Positions 37,951-47,027 are shown, counted from the stretch's first letter. The stretch is DNA of 64,000 bases from CBDFMG01 sp965221205 [NCBI: bacterium] (GCA_965221205.1 OZ244870.1:3534001-3598000); one strand, 5' to 3'. Translations and numbers: made by a program. The notes: generated from the letters alone by a model not told the origin.

Positions 37951-38101
37951 TTATATTTGGAAATATTTCATTGACAAGATTATCAACTGTTTTATCAAGA
38001 TCCTCTTTAAGCGAGTCCTTGCTCTCTTTTTTGAAAGCAACTATCATCTTTTTTAGAACTTCAGCCTCTTCTAAAAAGGATTGCTTATTTTCTCGTAACA
38101 T
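37934..38101 (-). CDS. Small helical hypothetical protein
   Basis: A 55-aa frame: MLRENKQSFLEEAEVLKKM, VAFKKESKDSLKEDLDKTV, DNLVNEIFPNIKGN. It is highly charged and helical. It begins 12 bp after the stop of the gene at 38114-38497, within a perfect palindrome, and may be the second gene of a two-gene unit or the severed tail of that gene. Not recognised. Confidence 0.4.
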   Translation of the reverse strand: MLRENKQSFLEEAEVLKKMIVAFKKESKDSLKEDLDKTVDNLVNEIFPNIKGNPL

Positions 38102-38124
38102 GGTATTACCATGTTACGAGAAAA
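38088..38124. repeat. Perfect 18-bp inverted repeat with 1-nt centre
   Basis: TTTTCTCGTAACATGGTA and its exact reverse complement flank a single T. It spans the junction between two minus-strand reading frames and supplies both the stop of the first and the ATG of the second. Such a long perfect palindrome is unexpected in coding DNA. Confidence 0.9.
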
Positions 38125-38497
38125 CTACAAGTTTGTCTTTGACAACATTCTTTTTAAACTTTATAATTTTCTCAATTTTGCAACTAACATCGTCTGAGAG
38201 TCCATCAAATACCTTAAATTGAGCTTGTAACAGTCTCTGTATTTTATCGTTTTTTGCAAAGAATGAGCTTTTCAGTGGGATAGTTCTTCTTTTAAAATCG
38301 CATTCTATCAACTTGAATTCTACAAACTCGATCCTGGAGTTAAATACTCGAACTTTTCGCGCAATATCGAATTCTGCAGGTTGATCTTTATCAACATTTT
38401 CTGTAATCTGTTCAATTTGCTTTGTTGGTACTTTTTTTAATCCGATTTTTTGGGCATATAACTTATCTTCATCAAACTCTTCCCAGAAAAATGCCAT
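38114..38497 (-). CDS. Hypothetical charged protein
   Basis: 127 aa, not recognised. It starts MAFFWEEFDEDKLYAQKIGL and contains VRVFNSRIEFVEFKLIECDFKR and LLQAQFKVFDGLSDDV. It is Lys/Asp-rich without membrane segments. The stop lies inside the palindrome at 38088-38124, so the present C-terminus may not be original. It is followed by the 55-aa frame on the same strand. Confidence 0.45.
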   Translation of the reverse strand: MAFFWEEFDEDKLYAQKIGLKKVPTKQIEQITENVDKDQPAEFDIARKVRVFNSRIEFVEFKLIECDFKRRTIPLKSSFFAKNDKIQRLLQAQFKVFDGLSDDVSCKIEKIIKFKKNVVKDKLVVFS

Positions 38498-38608
38498 TTA
38501 TTTTTGGTTTGTTATCTGCGCTCGATTTTATTAAAAGTTGAGAAGGAGAAAATATGAGTGTCGTATTGTCCGAAATTATACACCCTATTCTTAAACCTTC
38601 CTGATGAC

Positions 38609-38871
38609 TTACATGTGCATTAAATCCGATAGTTTACGCTGTTTTTGAAGTTTCTGTAGAGCAGCAATACCAGCGTAATCGATACAAATTATTTCCTCAT
38701 CTACGTCTAATATTATTTGAACGGCTTCAGGTTACAGCACAGTCCATTTTTTTACAAACTTCCCTGCAATATCATTTGATATACGAGGAGCAATATATGT
38801 CAGTCTTATATCTGCAGATTTTATTAACTTTCTGATCATTGGTTCAGTGACATTGGATAGGCATTTCATCG
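38609..38871 (-). pseudogene. Broken gene, possibly PLD-like or helicase-linked N-terminus
   Basis: The minus strand reads MKCLSNVTEPMIRKLIKSAD, IRLTYIAPRISNDIAGKFVKKW, then a TAA in frame, then EAVQIILDVDEEIICIDYAGIAALQKLQKQ to a second stop. The continuous similarity of style across the TAA indicates one gene. The pattern (a helix, then I-x-Y-I-A-P, then V-I-L-D-V-D) resembles N-termini of phospholipase-D-like proteins, but this is uncertain. Confidence 0.45.
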
Positions 38872-38931
38872 TTCCTTCTTTAGTTTCTTTCTAATTATTT
38901 TAATTGTCGTTGTGATGGGTTCAATAGAATC

Positions 38932-39120
38932 CTACCAACCAATTAAATCTACTTTACCACCTTTTTTTAGGAATAGTAGTGGATAATTTTTTGTGCGGCT
39001 ATGTATTTGATAATCAGTAACTGGAGATCCATCCTTTTTCCGATAGAGTCCGGTTCGATTTACTTCTGCAGCTATCTCTGAGATTGTCATCCTGTAATCT
39101 CTATTTTTTAATAAAGGCAT
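38932..39120 (-). CDS. Winged-helix-like C-terminal fragment
   Basis: 62 codons from an internal Met: MTISEIAAEVNRTGLYRKKDG, TDYQIHSRTKNYPLLFLKKGGKVDLIGW. It resembles the HARE/winged-helix regulatory domains attached to restriction and chromatin-type proteins. The upstream part of the frame is antisense to the aminotransferase fragment and not real. Probably the tail of a lost larger gene. Confidence 0.4.
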   Translation of the reverse strand: MPLLKNRDYRMTISEIAAEVNRTGLYRKKDGSPVTDYQIHSRTKNYPLLFLKKGGKVDLIGW

Positions 39121-39148
39121 CGAGAACAGATTTAAACGACATACAGAG

Positions 39149-39439
39149 ATGGCCGAATTCGTCCGTGGATGGGCAGCCGGACAGGGATTTGAACTGTTCC
39201 CTGAAGAAGGTTGTCTGTCAGATACGGTCTGCTGTTTCATTAACACTAAAGATGTGAGTTTTACCGACATCAAAAAAGATTTATGCTCCAAAGGGTATTC
39301 CGTCGACTCCGGTTACGGAAATCTCAACAAAAAATTACTTGAAGAGGGTAAACCGCAGACGTTTAGAATCCCCACGATGGGCGATATAACAATCGATGAT
39401 TTAAAGGAGTATACTGCAAAGCTCGAAGAATATTTTTAA
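39149..39439 (+). pseudogene. Class V aminotransferase (phosphoserine/alanine-glyoxylate type), C-terminal fragment
   Basis: Only the last 96 aa of a PLP-dependent class V aminotransferase remain: AEFVRGWAAGQGFELFPEEG, SDTVCCFINTKDV, TDIKKDLCSKGYSVDSGYG and FRIPTMGDITIDDLKEYTAKLEEYF. The PLP-binding lysine domain is missing. The fragment is followed 13 bp later by a phosphoglycerate dehydrogenase remnant, the usual serC-serA order, so this was a serine-biosynthesis operon. Confidence 0.72.
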
Positions 39440-39452
39440 AAAAGGAAAAGCT

Positions 39453-39890
39453 ATGAACGTAACAATTCCTGATACGGTCAGCAAAACGGCTGTCTCGACA
39501 TTTGAAGATACATGGTTTTCCGTAACACAGAAACCCGGCATTGAGATTGATGAGTGCAGTGAACTGAGCAAAGATGCCGATGCAGTGATTGTTCGGAGCT
39601 ACAGGCTACGATCTGGTATTCGGTGGATCGCTTAAGGCAATCGGCGGAGCGGGAGCAGGTGTCAATAACATTTCTGTTGATAAGTGTACCGATCTGGGTG
39701 TTGTTGTTTTCAACACACCCAGAGCAAACGCGAATGGCGTAAAAAGTTAGTGTTCTGCGGTATGTTCCTCGCCGCTCGAAAGATTGTCAACGGTATAAAC
39801 TGAACTTCCACGATTAAGGATACCGGAAGTGAGGCGCCAAAGCTGATTGAAAAACAAAGGCCTTTTCAAAGGGGAGAGTTTTTGTATGGG
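39453..39890 (+). pseudogene. serA: D-3-phosphoglycerate dehydrogenase remnant
   Basis: Frames read NVTIPDTVSKTAVSTFED, DADAVIVRSY, then after a short deletion and shift AIGGAGAGVNNISVDKCTDL, GVVVFNTPRANANGVK and, after a stop, FLAARKIVNGIN. These match the N-terminal substrate domain of SerA including GxGVNNI. The NAD-binding Rossmann part is absent. Multiple stops show that it is dead. It pairs with the upstream aminotransferase fragment. Confidence 0.68.
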
Positions 39891-39910
39891 ATGCGTGAAG
39901 CCATTAGAAA

Positions 39911-40225
39911 TGAAGAGGGACTTTACAATTATATGGTCATAGATTAGATAGAATCTATATATTTAAATAACGTCGTCACAACAACAAATCATATTTCAAG
40001 CCAGATAGGGGTGAGTTGGATTAATTGCGGCGATGGCTGATACGTTAAAACATTCCCAACAGGAGCATAAGCGCTTACTCAGCATAGCCGCAGCTGCAAG
40101 ACATGCTGGTCATAACTGTGAAGGGTGGAGAAAGGCAGCAGTATCCAATATCGCACAACGTGGCAAGAATGTATTAAAGAGAGTGATCGGAGGTCGTAAA
40201 AATAGAGGAGGGGGGTTAATCCACT
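39911..40225. other. No convincing gene
   Basis: A 64-codon frame at 40033-40227 (MADTLKHSQQEHKRLLSIAA, ending GGLIH) has no recognisable features and may be a shifted remnant of the middle of the integrase whose tail follows. Otherwise nothing seen. Confidence 0.3.
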
Positions 40226-40510
40226 GACCAAGCGACGTTATACCAAATCGATTTTAAAAACTTTCTGCAGGCATATGCAGGAACTGAACGTACGGATACA
40301 GGACGGGAGTTATCTTCGGTTTCACGATCTGAGATATGTATTTGCAACGATGTTTTCGAACCGAGGAGTGAGTTTGGATGATATACGTGTTTTCATAAGT
40401 CAGAGACCTTAAAACAACAGACCGTTATGGCCACTATTGATGAGAACTTAGCTGGAAAAATATTGAATAAAATTCCTGAAATCAAGAGGTCTAAAAACAG
40501 GATAGTTTAG
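40226..40510 (+). pseudogene. Tyrosine integrase, C-terminal remnant
   Basis: Reads SYLRFHDLRYVFATMFSNRG and VSLDDIRVFISQRP, then after a shift LKTTDRY and ATIDENLAGKILNKIPEIKR. HDLR is the box II His-x-x-Arg and TTDRY carries the nucleophile Tyr of phage-type integrases. HDLRY replaces the usual HDLRH and LGH is degraded to ISQ, so it is inactive. It lies about 90 bp from tRNA-Val, as expected for an integrase at its target. Confidence 0.78.
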
Positions 40511-40599
40511 TCAGCAATTGTCAGCAAGAGAATAGAGGGAGCGTGAGAACAGAAAAAGGCAATAAAAGGTAAGGGGTTGTTAAATAAAACTTTAAAAGG

Positions 40600-40674
40600 T
40601 GGGCGATACTGGATTCGAACCAGTGACTTCCTGCTTGTAAGGCAGGCACTCTAAACCAACTGAGCTAATCGCCC
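40600..40674 (-). tRNA. tRNA-Val (TAC)
   Basis: A complete cloverleaf on the minus strand: acceptor GGGCGAT with ATCGCCC, anticodon stem CCTGC/GCAGG around CTTACAA with anticodon TAC, and T arm ACTGGTTCGAATCCAGT. CCA is not encoded. Its 3' end faces the integrase remnant. Confidence 0.95.
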
Positions 40675-40865
40675 TTCATGTGTCAAAAAATTCAAATCAA
40701 AATCTACTCAATTGCGTTCATTTTGTCAAGTGTAATCTCGATGATTTATTAGTAAAAAATTCTGTCCTGATTTAAGATATAATGAATTTTTCGGCTTTAT
40801 TCAGATGGCAATATATGAATATCATTACCACGTATGTATAATTTAATCATTTCAGCTTAATCACG

Positions 40866-41673
40866 GAATAACCAGAGCCAGAAAGCATTTGTACTGTATC
40901 ACAAGTTGTGTGTTCCGGGAAGAACTGATCATAGCAAGGGTCTGTTTTGTACTCTTGTCATCTATTAAAGAACCGACAAAATACCCGAGACCATCCAGTA
41001 TTATGTATGTCGATAAGACAATTACCGAAACACCGATCAGGGAGGTGTCTCATGATATTGACCCGGATAGACCACTAAATGATCCTGATACAATGCAGAA
41101 TACGGGCACCAGTATTGCTTTACCAGAAATTCTGCGAGTCAATCCAATAACACCGGACTATGGTAGTCTCAATATAATTCTGCTGGCAAAAAAAGGTCCC
41201 AATACCAGCAGTGCAGTTTGGTAGAGAAGGTGTATACTGTCAATTTGAGTATTCTGCCTTATAATAACCTTTACCATAAAAGGTATATATAGAATGGAAC
41301 CAAAAGTGGTAACTAGAAAATTGCTGAAAATGAGATCATAATTTTTTTCGGGTACATATCTGATAAAGACGAGTAAAATAATACCGCTCGGCGAAAGTGC
41401 CACAAGAAAAATTCCGATCCTAATAATGCTCATGAAACGGTAATGATAAAAGGTAATAACTGAGTAGCGGCATAATGACAACAGTCAGCAGAAAAGTAAC
41501 GATCCGTTCCGGCCACAGTAAATTTTTGTATTGCATTGTGTAATGTCGATGAAGTTGAATAGCAGCATAAATGCTACGAAGCAGGGAAGATACGGCATCA
41601 GAATGCGTAACTGTGGAAAAGTGAAGCCGCATATGACACCGGCAATGAGAGAAAAATAGATCAGGTACTTCAT
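40866..41673 (-). pseudogene. SBF/BASS-type membrane transporter, decayed
   Basis: The minus strand starts MKYLIYFSLIAGVICGFTFP, ILMPYLPCFVAFMLLFNFID, shifts frame, continues MSIIRIGIFLVALSPSGIILLVF, LIFSNFLVTTFGSILYIPFMVKVI and LLVLGPFFASRIILRLP. It then goes on in another frame with ISGKAILVPVFCIVSG and GVSVIVLSTYIILDGLGYFVGSL and finally SSSRNTQLVIQ. Helix spacing and the SSSRNTQL motif resemble bile-acid/arsenite-type SBF permeases. At least three frameshifts or stops are present. Confidence 0.6.
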
Positions 41674-41865
41674 TATATCGTAATCTGTAGAGGTATACAG
41701 CCTTTGTGAATAGTATGGAATATTAATACGGTTTATTTGTATACAAAATGTTGTCTATCTTTAGATGGCAGGTTGTACAGTTTAAATAATTGATTATTTC
41801 TTGCTTTCTGAAGCTTGAATGTGTATTTTGCAGCCAATTCCACTGTTGATTGCAATTTTAAAATT

Positions 41866-42288
41866 ATGCAACCTAAAAACAGACATATTAAATCACTCTC
41901 AATTGCATACATTCTCTATTTTTCACTATTTATCCTCACGTTTGATATTCCTTTTTTTCATTCCGGAGCCGTAACTGCAAAAACTTCCAAAATCACGAAC
42001 AAATTGTCGAGTGCTGAAGACAATTCAGTGCTTGAAACCGAAAATCATAACGTCAATGCCGGTGATACTTCGCGTGTCAGTCATTTTCATACTAAATCTC
42101 TGACAGTGAATAAGATCTGTTTTTTGTGTGCTTTCGGTTTCTCACTTAATTCAAATAGTATCAAGACAGTTGGAAGCGAATTCATACCTCTTAGTAAAAA
42201 CATTCAGAATTTATCAAACTTTAGATTAGTATCACTACATGTTTCTTGTCTTCCATCCCGTAGAGCTCCACCCACTGTTGTTGTATGA
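41866..42288 (+). CDS. Small exported Cys/His protein next to zinc-uptake genes (DUF2946-like)
   Basis: The ATG at 41866 gives a signal-like segment (SLSIAYILYFSLFILTFDIPFF) and is preferred over the upstream TTG at 41815. The mature part holds SHFHTKSLTVNKICFLCAF with a CxxC pair and ends SRRAPPTVVV; a short Cys-x-x-Cys segment plus a final RAPP is typical of DUF2946-like metal-associated proteins. It lies about 200 bp upstream of the porin and may be in the same zinc regulon. Assignment is tentative. Confidence 0.5.
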   Translation: MQPKNRHIKSLSIAYILYFSLFILTFDIPFFHSGAVTAKTSKITNKLSSAEDNSVLETENHNVNAGDTSRVSHFHTKSLTVNKICFLCAFGFSLNSNSIKTVGSEFIPLSKNIQNLSNFRLVSLHVSCLPSRRAPPTVVV

Positions 42289-42420
42289 TTAATTGCTTTC
42301 GTTGAAGAATTCCAATTAAACAATCAGCGCACACAGTTATACACAGCTTTTGCTGTTGAATGACTCATTGATCATCCGGTACAATATTTCCAGATTTCCA
42401 GCGAAAGTAAGGTACGGTGT

Positions 42421-42439
42421 AATAACATTATACGTTATT
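42421..42439. promoter_or_regulatory. Candidate Zur-type operator
   Basis: AATAAC and GTTATT form a perfect inverted repeat separated by ATTATAC, 57 bp before the porin start. Several ACGTTAT/ACGTAAC units follow within 30 bp. Zur boxes are AT-rich dyads of this sort upstream of zinc-uptake operons. Evidence is symmetry plus context only. Confidence 0.4.
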
Positions 42440-42495
42440 TACGTTATTCCGACGTAACTCATGCGTTAACAATATACCGAGTTTGGGGCACAGAG

Positions 42496-43842
42496 ATGAA
42501 AAAATTACTTACAATTCTCTTATTTGCAAATATAACGATTTTTTGTGTAAATTGCCCTGTTTTTGGGCAGGACCCGCAAAATAAAAATCAGAATGTATCT
42601 GAAGAGCTTGAAAAACTCAAACAAGAATTGCAGTTACTAATTTCTCAGCAGGATATAAAAATACAAGAACTTGAAAAACTCATTACCGAATTAAAGAATA
42701 AACTTTCCGAACAGGAAATGGAGGACGAACTGCAACTGCTTCTTGAAGAAGCTTCACAGCTTTCCACGCAGGAGCCAGAAGAGACCGAGAATGTCAGCAA
42801 GCGGTTTTCAACCGGTATTCGTCAATTACAGGCATTTAATCCTAACATTACCATGACAGGTGATTTTTACGGTGGCGTCAGCAGCTCAAAAAGTGAACTG
42901 ATCACCGAGGAAATCAATGAATCGGCCTATCCGAATAATAACTTCATTCTCCGTGAGGTAGAAGTCTCACTTCAGGCTGCCCTCGATCCATTTACACGCG
43001 GAAAATCTTACTTTGTATTCAGCGAGGAAGAGATAGGAGTGGAGGAAGCTTATCTGGACTGGTTGAATTTACCGTTAAAATCAAATGTCAAAGTTGGGTT
43101 ATTCCGTCCCGAATTCGGAATATTGAATAAATGGCACCCGCATGCGCTGCCGCAATTTGACAAACCACGTGTACTGGCAAATTATTTTAGTGTAGAAGGA
43201 CTTAAAGGTTTTGGTATTGAGACGAATTTTGTACTGCCGAGTATGTTTGCCGATGTGCAGACACTCGATTTATCCGTCATAAAAGGCGGAAGTGGTTTCA
43301 GTTTTGCAGAAGAAGGAAAGTACCGGTTTGTCTATACCGGGTATTTGAAAAACTACTATGACATAACCAATGATACCTATTTCGAATGGATTCTGAGCGG
43401 TGCCGCCGGTCATAATGACAATGATGAAAACTTTGTGTCCTATGTAGGTGGACTTGGAATGGTTGTGAAATGGACACCCGCCCTCCGGACACTATATCGG
43501 TCGGTTGACTGGAAAACTGAATTTATATTAAGTAAACGTGAAACACTTGGACCGGATATCGATACATTCGGTTTCTACACCTCATTACAGAACAGATTAA
43601 ACAGGCGCTTCGTTCTTGGGGGACGCATTGGTTATTCGGAACTGCCCAGCGACAGCGAACAGAGTGAATGGGATTTCAGAATCAATCTTGATTTCTGGCA
43701 GAGCGAATTTGTTTTTGTCCGGTTTCAGTACGGGTATACTGAAAGGGATATTTTTGTAGATGGTGAGCCAGTACCGGATGATAATTCTTTTACATTCCAA
43801 TTCGTATGGGCAATGGGCCCCCATAAGCATGAAGCATATTAA
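42496..43842 (+). CDS. Outer-membrane porin of zinc-uptake locus
   Basis: Signal peptide ending VFGQ, then a coiled-coil segment (residues about 33-85: SEELEKLKQELQLLISQQDI, IQELEKLITELKNKLSEQEM). A beta-barrel region of alternating aromatic and polar residues follows (GDFYGGVSS, NVKVGLFRPEFGILNKWHPH). It ends with a histidine-bearing tail, MGPHKHEAY. Such tails and the genomic link to a ZnuA-like protein are known for zinc-regulated outer-membrane porins. Predicted role: TonB-independent passage of Zn across the outer membrane. It heads the unit porin-binding protein-permease-permease. Confidence 0.78.
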   Translation: MKKLLTILLFANITIFCVNCPVFGQDPQNKNQNVSEELEKLKQELQLLISQQDIKIQELEKLITELKNKLSEQEMEDELQLLLEEASQLSTQEPEETENVSKRFSTGIRQLQAFNPNITMTGDFYGGVSSSKSELITEEINESAYPNNNFILREVEVSLQAALDPFTRGKSYFVFSEEEIGVEEAYLDWLNLPLKSNVKVGLFRPEFGILNKWHPHALPQFDKPRVLANYFSVEGLKGFGIETNFVLPSMFADVQTLDLSVIKGGSGFSFAEEGKYRFVYTGYLKNYYDITNDTYFEWILSGAAGHNDNDENFVSYVGGLGMVVKWTPALRTLYRSVDWKTEFILSKRETLGPDIDTFGFYTSLQNRLNRRFVLGGRIGYSELPSDSEQSEWDFRINLDFWQSEFVFVRFQYGYTERDIFVDGEPVPDDNSFTFQFVWAMGPHKHEAY

Positions 43843-43879
43843 ACTGTATTAATAAATTATTTTACGGAGAAAAAATAAG

Positions 43880-44944
43880 ATGATAGCGAGAATTAAAAAG
43901 ATTGCGGCCTCAATTTTGTGGATTATGATATTCGGTTTTCTATTTTTCAATATTCCGCAAACGGTTTTAAGCCAGAGCAGCGAAAAGTTAAAAATAGTCA
44001 GCTCATTTTCTCATTTCGCCTCAATTGCTGAGTTCATTGTGCAGGATTATGGTGAGGTATTCTATATTTCACAGGGAGACCAAGATCCCCATTTTGTTCC
44101 GCCGAAACCGAGTTTTGCTCTGATGCTCAGCGATGCAGATGTGTGGATTACAACCGGTCTTGATCTCGAACTCTGGTCGGCAACACTCTTGGACAAAGCC
44201 CGAAATCCCAATATCATGGACGGTGAAACCGGATTTGTATCTGCGTCTGATGGCATACGGATGCTTCAAGTCATGCCGGTTGTAAGCCGAACCGAAGGAG
44301 ATATTCATCCGATGGGGAATCCCCACATCCATACGGGTCCGCTCAACTGGAAAGTGATAGCACGCAATATTACCATCGGATTAAAAAAGGTTGATCCGGC
44401 ACACACCGATTTTTATGATCAACGTCGGGATGAATTTATTGACAAAGTTGACAGAACTCTGTTTGGCAATGATCTTGTCGATCTGTTTGGTGGAGAAACA
44501 TTGAGCAAACTGCTGGAAAATCATACGTTGATTGATTTTCTTGCACGTCATTATCAGGGTGAGACACTCCATGGTCTCCTCGGCGGCTGGCTGGCAAAAG
44601 CGATGCCATTCCGCGGTAAAAAGATTGTTGCCTATCATAAAAACTGGATTTACTTTGCCGATACATTCGGACTCGAGATTCTTGGTTATGTCGAACCAAA
44701 ACCGGGAATTCCACCATCCGCAAAACATGTTCAGGAAATTATCCGGCTCATCAATGATCAAAAAATCGAATTGATGATTGTTGCCAATCACTTTGAACGT
44801 AACTCCCCGAGAAAAATTGAAGAACGGACCGGTGTAAAGGCAATATTTTTCCCATTTGCTGTTCATGGTGTACCGGAAATAACGGATACTTTTGAAATGA
44901 TCGACTATTGGATTGATGCTATTAATACAAATATTATGGATTAA
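43880..44944 (+). CDS. znuA: Zinc/manganese ABC transporter substrate-binding protein (ZnuA/TroA family)
   Basis: Periplasmic metal-binding protein. The signal peptide ends VLSQ. Cluster A-1 landmarks are IVSSFSHFASIAEFIV, GDQDPHFVPPKPSFALMLSDADVWITTGLDLE (first His ligand region), GNPHIHTGPLNW (second His), VAYHKNWIYFADTFGLEILG (third His) and a final acidic ligand area near FFPFAVHGVPE. It lacks the His-rich loop of classical ZnuA, so Mn or other metals are possible. It is 38 bp downstream of the porin and 6 bp before the first permease. Confidence 0.87.
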   Translation: MIARIKKIAASILWIMIFGFLFFNIPQTVLSQSSEKLKIVSSFSHFASIAEFIVQDYGEVFYISQGDQDPHFVPPKPSFALMLSDADVWITTGLDLELWSATLLDKARNPNIMDGETGFVSASDGIRMLQVMPVVSRTEGDIHPMGNPHIHTGPLNWKVIARNITIGLKKVDPAHTDFYDQRRDEFIDKVDRTLFGNDLVDLFGGETLSKLLENHTLIDFLARHYQGETLHGLLGGWLAKAMPFRGKKIVAYHKNWIYFADTFGLEILGYVEPKPGIPPSAKHVQEIIRLINDQKIELMIVANHFERNSPRKIEERTGVKAIFFPFAVHGVPEITDTFEMIDYWIDAINTNIMD

Positions 44945-44950
44945 TTTCGA

Positions 44951-45772
44951 ATGTTGGAAACTATAGCTTATTTATCTCCGCCATTTGCCATATGTCTGCT
45001 TCTCGTCGGAATATTGAGTTACTTTGGTAACCATATCCTGGAGAGAGGAATTATTTTTATCGATATAGCGCTTGCACAGATTGCGGCACTCGGGACAATA
45101 ATTGGGATATTAATCGGGCTTAATCCCGAGTCGATAACCGCTACACTATTCTCACTTGCATTTATCATGATGATAGTTGCACTATTCCATTTCTTCAAGT
45201 TTGAAAAAGATGGAATACCGGAAGAAGCAGTGATCGGAACAATGTACGGTCTTTCGTTAGCCGTTTCGATCGTTCTCGCCGAACGGATACCCGGAGGATC
45301 GAATTTTATCAAGGAAACATTTACCGGAAACATCCTCTGGGTAACCTGGTCAGAAGTGGCCGTTAACCTATTTTTTTTTCTCTGTATTGGTTATATCCAT
45401 TATGCATGTCATAACAACTTTATAGCAATTTCCCGGAAACAAACAGAGAATTTTACACGATCAAAACTCCTGTTGTTTGATCTTCTTTTTTTTGTGACGT
45501 TTGGTGTAGTCGTCGTCAAGGCTGTTTCAATCGGCGGAATTTTTGTGGTTTTCACGTTTCTGATTGCACCAGCATCAATTGCTTCACTTTTCAGCACAGA
45601 CTTGAAATGGAGGCTATTGCTATCGTGGGTAACAGGTTTCCTAGGCTCGGTATGCGGTATTGTCTTATCATATCAGTTTAATTTACCGAATGGCCCGACA
45701 ATCGTTTGTGTTCTCGGTTTCTGTCTGATTGTTGCAGGACTTATTAAAAAATTTGCATATAAAACGGTTTGA
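44951..45772 (+). CDS. znuB: Metal ABC transporter permease (ZnuB family), first copy
   Basis: Inner-membrane permease with about eight helices. Family landmarks are NHILERGIIFIDIALAQIAALG, PEEAVIGTMYGLSLAVSIVL, GNILWVTWSEV and the C-terminal VSIGGIFVVFTFLIAPASIASLFS. It begins 6 bp after the binding protein. A second permease follows immediately, so the transporter is probably a heterodimer. No ABC ATPase is found in the window. Confidence 0.87.
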   Translation: MLETIAYLSPPFAICLLLVGILSYFGNHILERGIIFIDIALAQIAALGTIIGILIGLNPESITATLFSLAFIMMIVALFHFFKFEKDGIPEEAVIGTMYGLSLAVSIVLAERIPGGSNFIKETFTGNILWVTWSEVAVNLFFFLCIGYIHYACHNNFIAISRKQTENFTRSKLLLFDLLFFVTFGVVVVKAVSIGGIFVVFTFLIAPASIASLFSTDLKWRLLLSWVTGFLGSVCGIVLSYQFNLPNGPTIVCVLGFCLIVAGLIKKFAYKTV

Positions 45773-45787
45773 TAAGGAAATGTTTCT

Positions 45788-46612
45788 GTGAACATTATTC
45801 AATTCATGTTAGATCCATTTCTGGCCTGTGTCATTCTGATCGGGATTCACGGTTATTTCGGGATACATGTACTCAAACGTGAAATTATCTTTATTGATAT
45901 TGCAATGGCGCAAATTGCGGTTCTGGGTATAACCGTTGCGATTCTGTTTAATATCGAATCAGAGAGCAATTGGGCATATCTCTTTTCGGTCGGTTTTACT
46001 ACGTTGGTGGCAGCGCTATTTGCGTATATCAAAGATGAAAAACTTGTTATTCCTCTTGAAGCAATAATAGGATTATCCTATGCGATATCAACTACTGCTA
46101 CCATATTGATTATTGACAGAGTTGCTGGTGCAGCTGAACATATTCAGGAAATGCTCATTGGTTCAATTCTGTGGGTAACGAGGCCTGAGATTTTAAAATC
46201 GTTTTTGGCTTATGCGATCATTGGAGTAATCCACTATATTTTCAGAGAAAAATTTATTGCAATATCGGAAAACTCCAAAACTGCTAAAACCAGTGGAATA
46301 AATGTCAAGATGTGGGATTTCCTGTTTTATGCGACACTGGGAATAGTTGTTATACACTCAGTACGTATCGGTGGCATTTTGGTCGTATTTGCATTTCTAG
46401 TTATTCCCGCATCGATTTCCACACTTTTTACCCGGAGCTGGTTTGCTAGGATTGTTATCGCGTGGACAGTCGGTACTCTTGTCTCTGTTGTGGGGCTCTA
46501 TTGTTCCTGGCAGTTAGATCTTCCGACCGGGCCTGTGGTAATCTTAGCACTCGGTATCGTGCTGTTCTGTGCAATGATTCTCAAAAAAATAATCCCCGCA
46601 AAATCTCCGTAG
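45788..46612 (+). CDS. Metal ABC transporter permease (ZnuB family), second copy
   Basis: GTG start. It is a paralogue of the preceding gene with the same layout: IHVLKREIIFIDIAMAQIAVLG, PLEAIIGLSYAISTTATILI, GSILWVTRPEIL and VRIGGILVVFAFLVIPASISTLFT. It is 15 bp downstream, so co-transcribed. Two ZnuB-type permeases without znuC suggest the ATPase is encoded elsewhere or was lost. Confidence 0.87.
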   Translation: MNIIQFMLDPFLACVILIGIHGYFGIHVLKREIIFIDIAMAQIAVLGITVAILFNIESESNWAYLFSVGFTTLVAALFAYIKDEKLVIPLEAIIGLSYAISTTATILIIDRVAGAAEHIQEMLIGSILWVTRPEILKSFLAYAIIGVIHYIFREKFIAISENSKTAKTSGINVKMWDFLFYATLGIVVIHSVRIGGILVVFAFLVIPASISTLFTRSWFARIVIAWTVGTLVSVVGLYCSWQLDLPTGPVVILALGIVLFCAMILKKIIPAKSP

Positions 46613-47027
46613 TTTATTGATCTATTACAGTTGAACAACAATGAAGTTGTCGTTGACCAATAACTATGTACTGTGGCTGTAAAATAGAAGAAGTGTGGCA
46701 AATAGGATTATGAAGATGATGCAATCGCGTTATATTGAACCGGAAAAATCTTCGTGAAAATCTTCGATCATGTTTTCCATTTTGTGCCAGTGCTTTCCAA
46801 CTGAGTGGCTCATTATTAGTATGAAACATTCCCCGTTTTGCGAATAAGTAGGCTATAAGTTTTATTAGGAGTTTTCCACGGATTTTTAAGGAATAATTAT
46901 GTAAGTATCAGCAGATTTGCAAAACCCTTAAAGCGGTGTGAAGTGATATGAATCTCTGGCCGAATCAGACAATACACAGTCTTGACTTTAATCTGAATTT
47001 TTTATACATTAGTTATTCTTTTAATCA
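46613..47027. other. Intergenic, no gene seen
   Basis: No convincing reading frame or repeat. It marks the right edge of AT-rich backbone before tRNA-Arg. Confidence 0.45.

Noticed and set aside
40889-41224. 111-codon plus-strand frame
   Set aside because: It is antisense to a decayed membrane transporter whose hydrophobic helices are clear on the minus strand.
46614-46829. 71-codon minus-strand frame downstream of the second permease
   Set aside because: No ribosome-binding site, composition like non-coding DNA, and no recognisable features.
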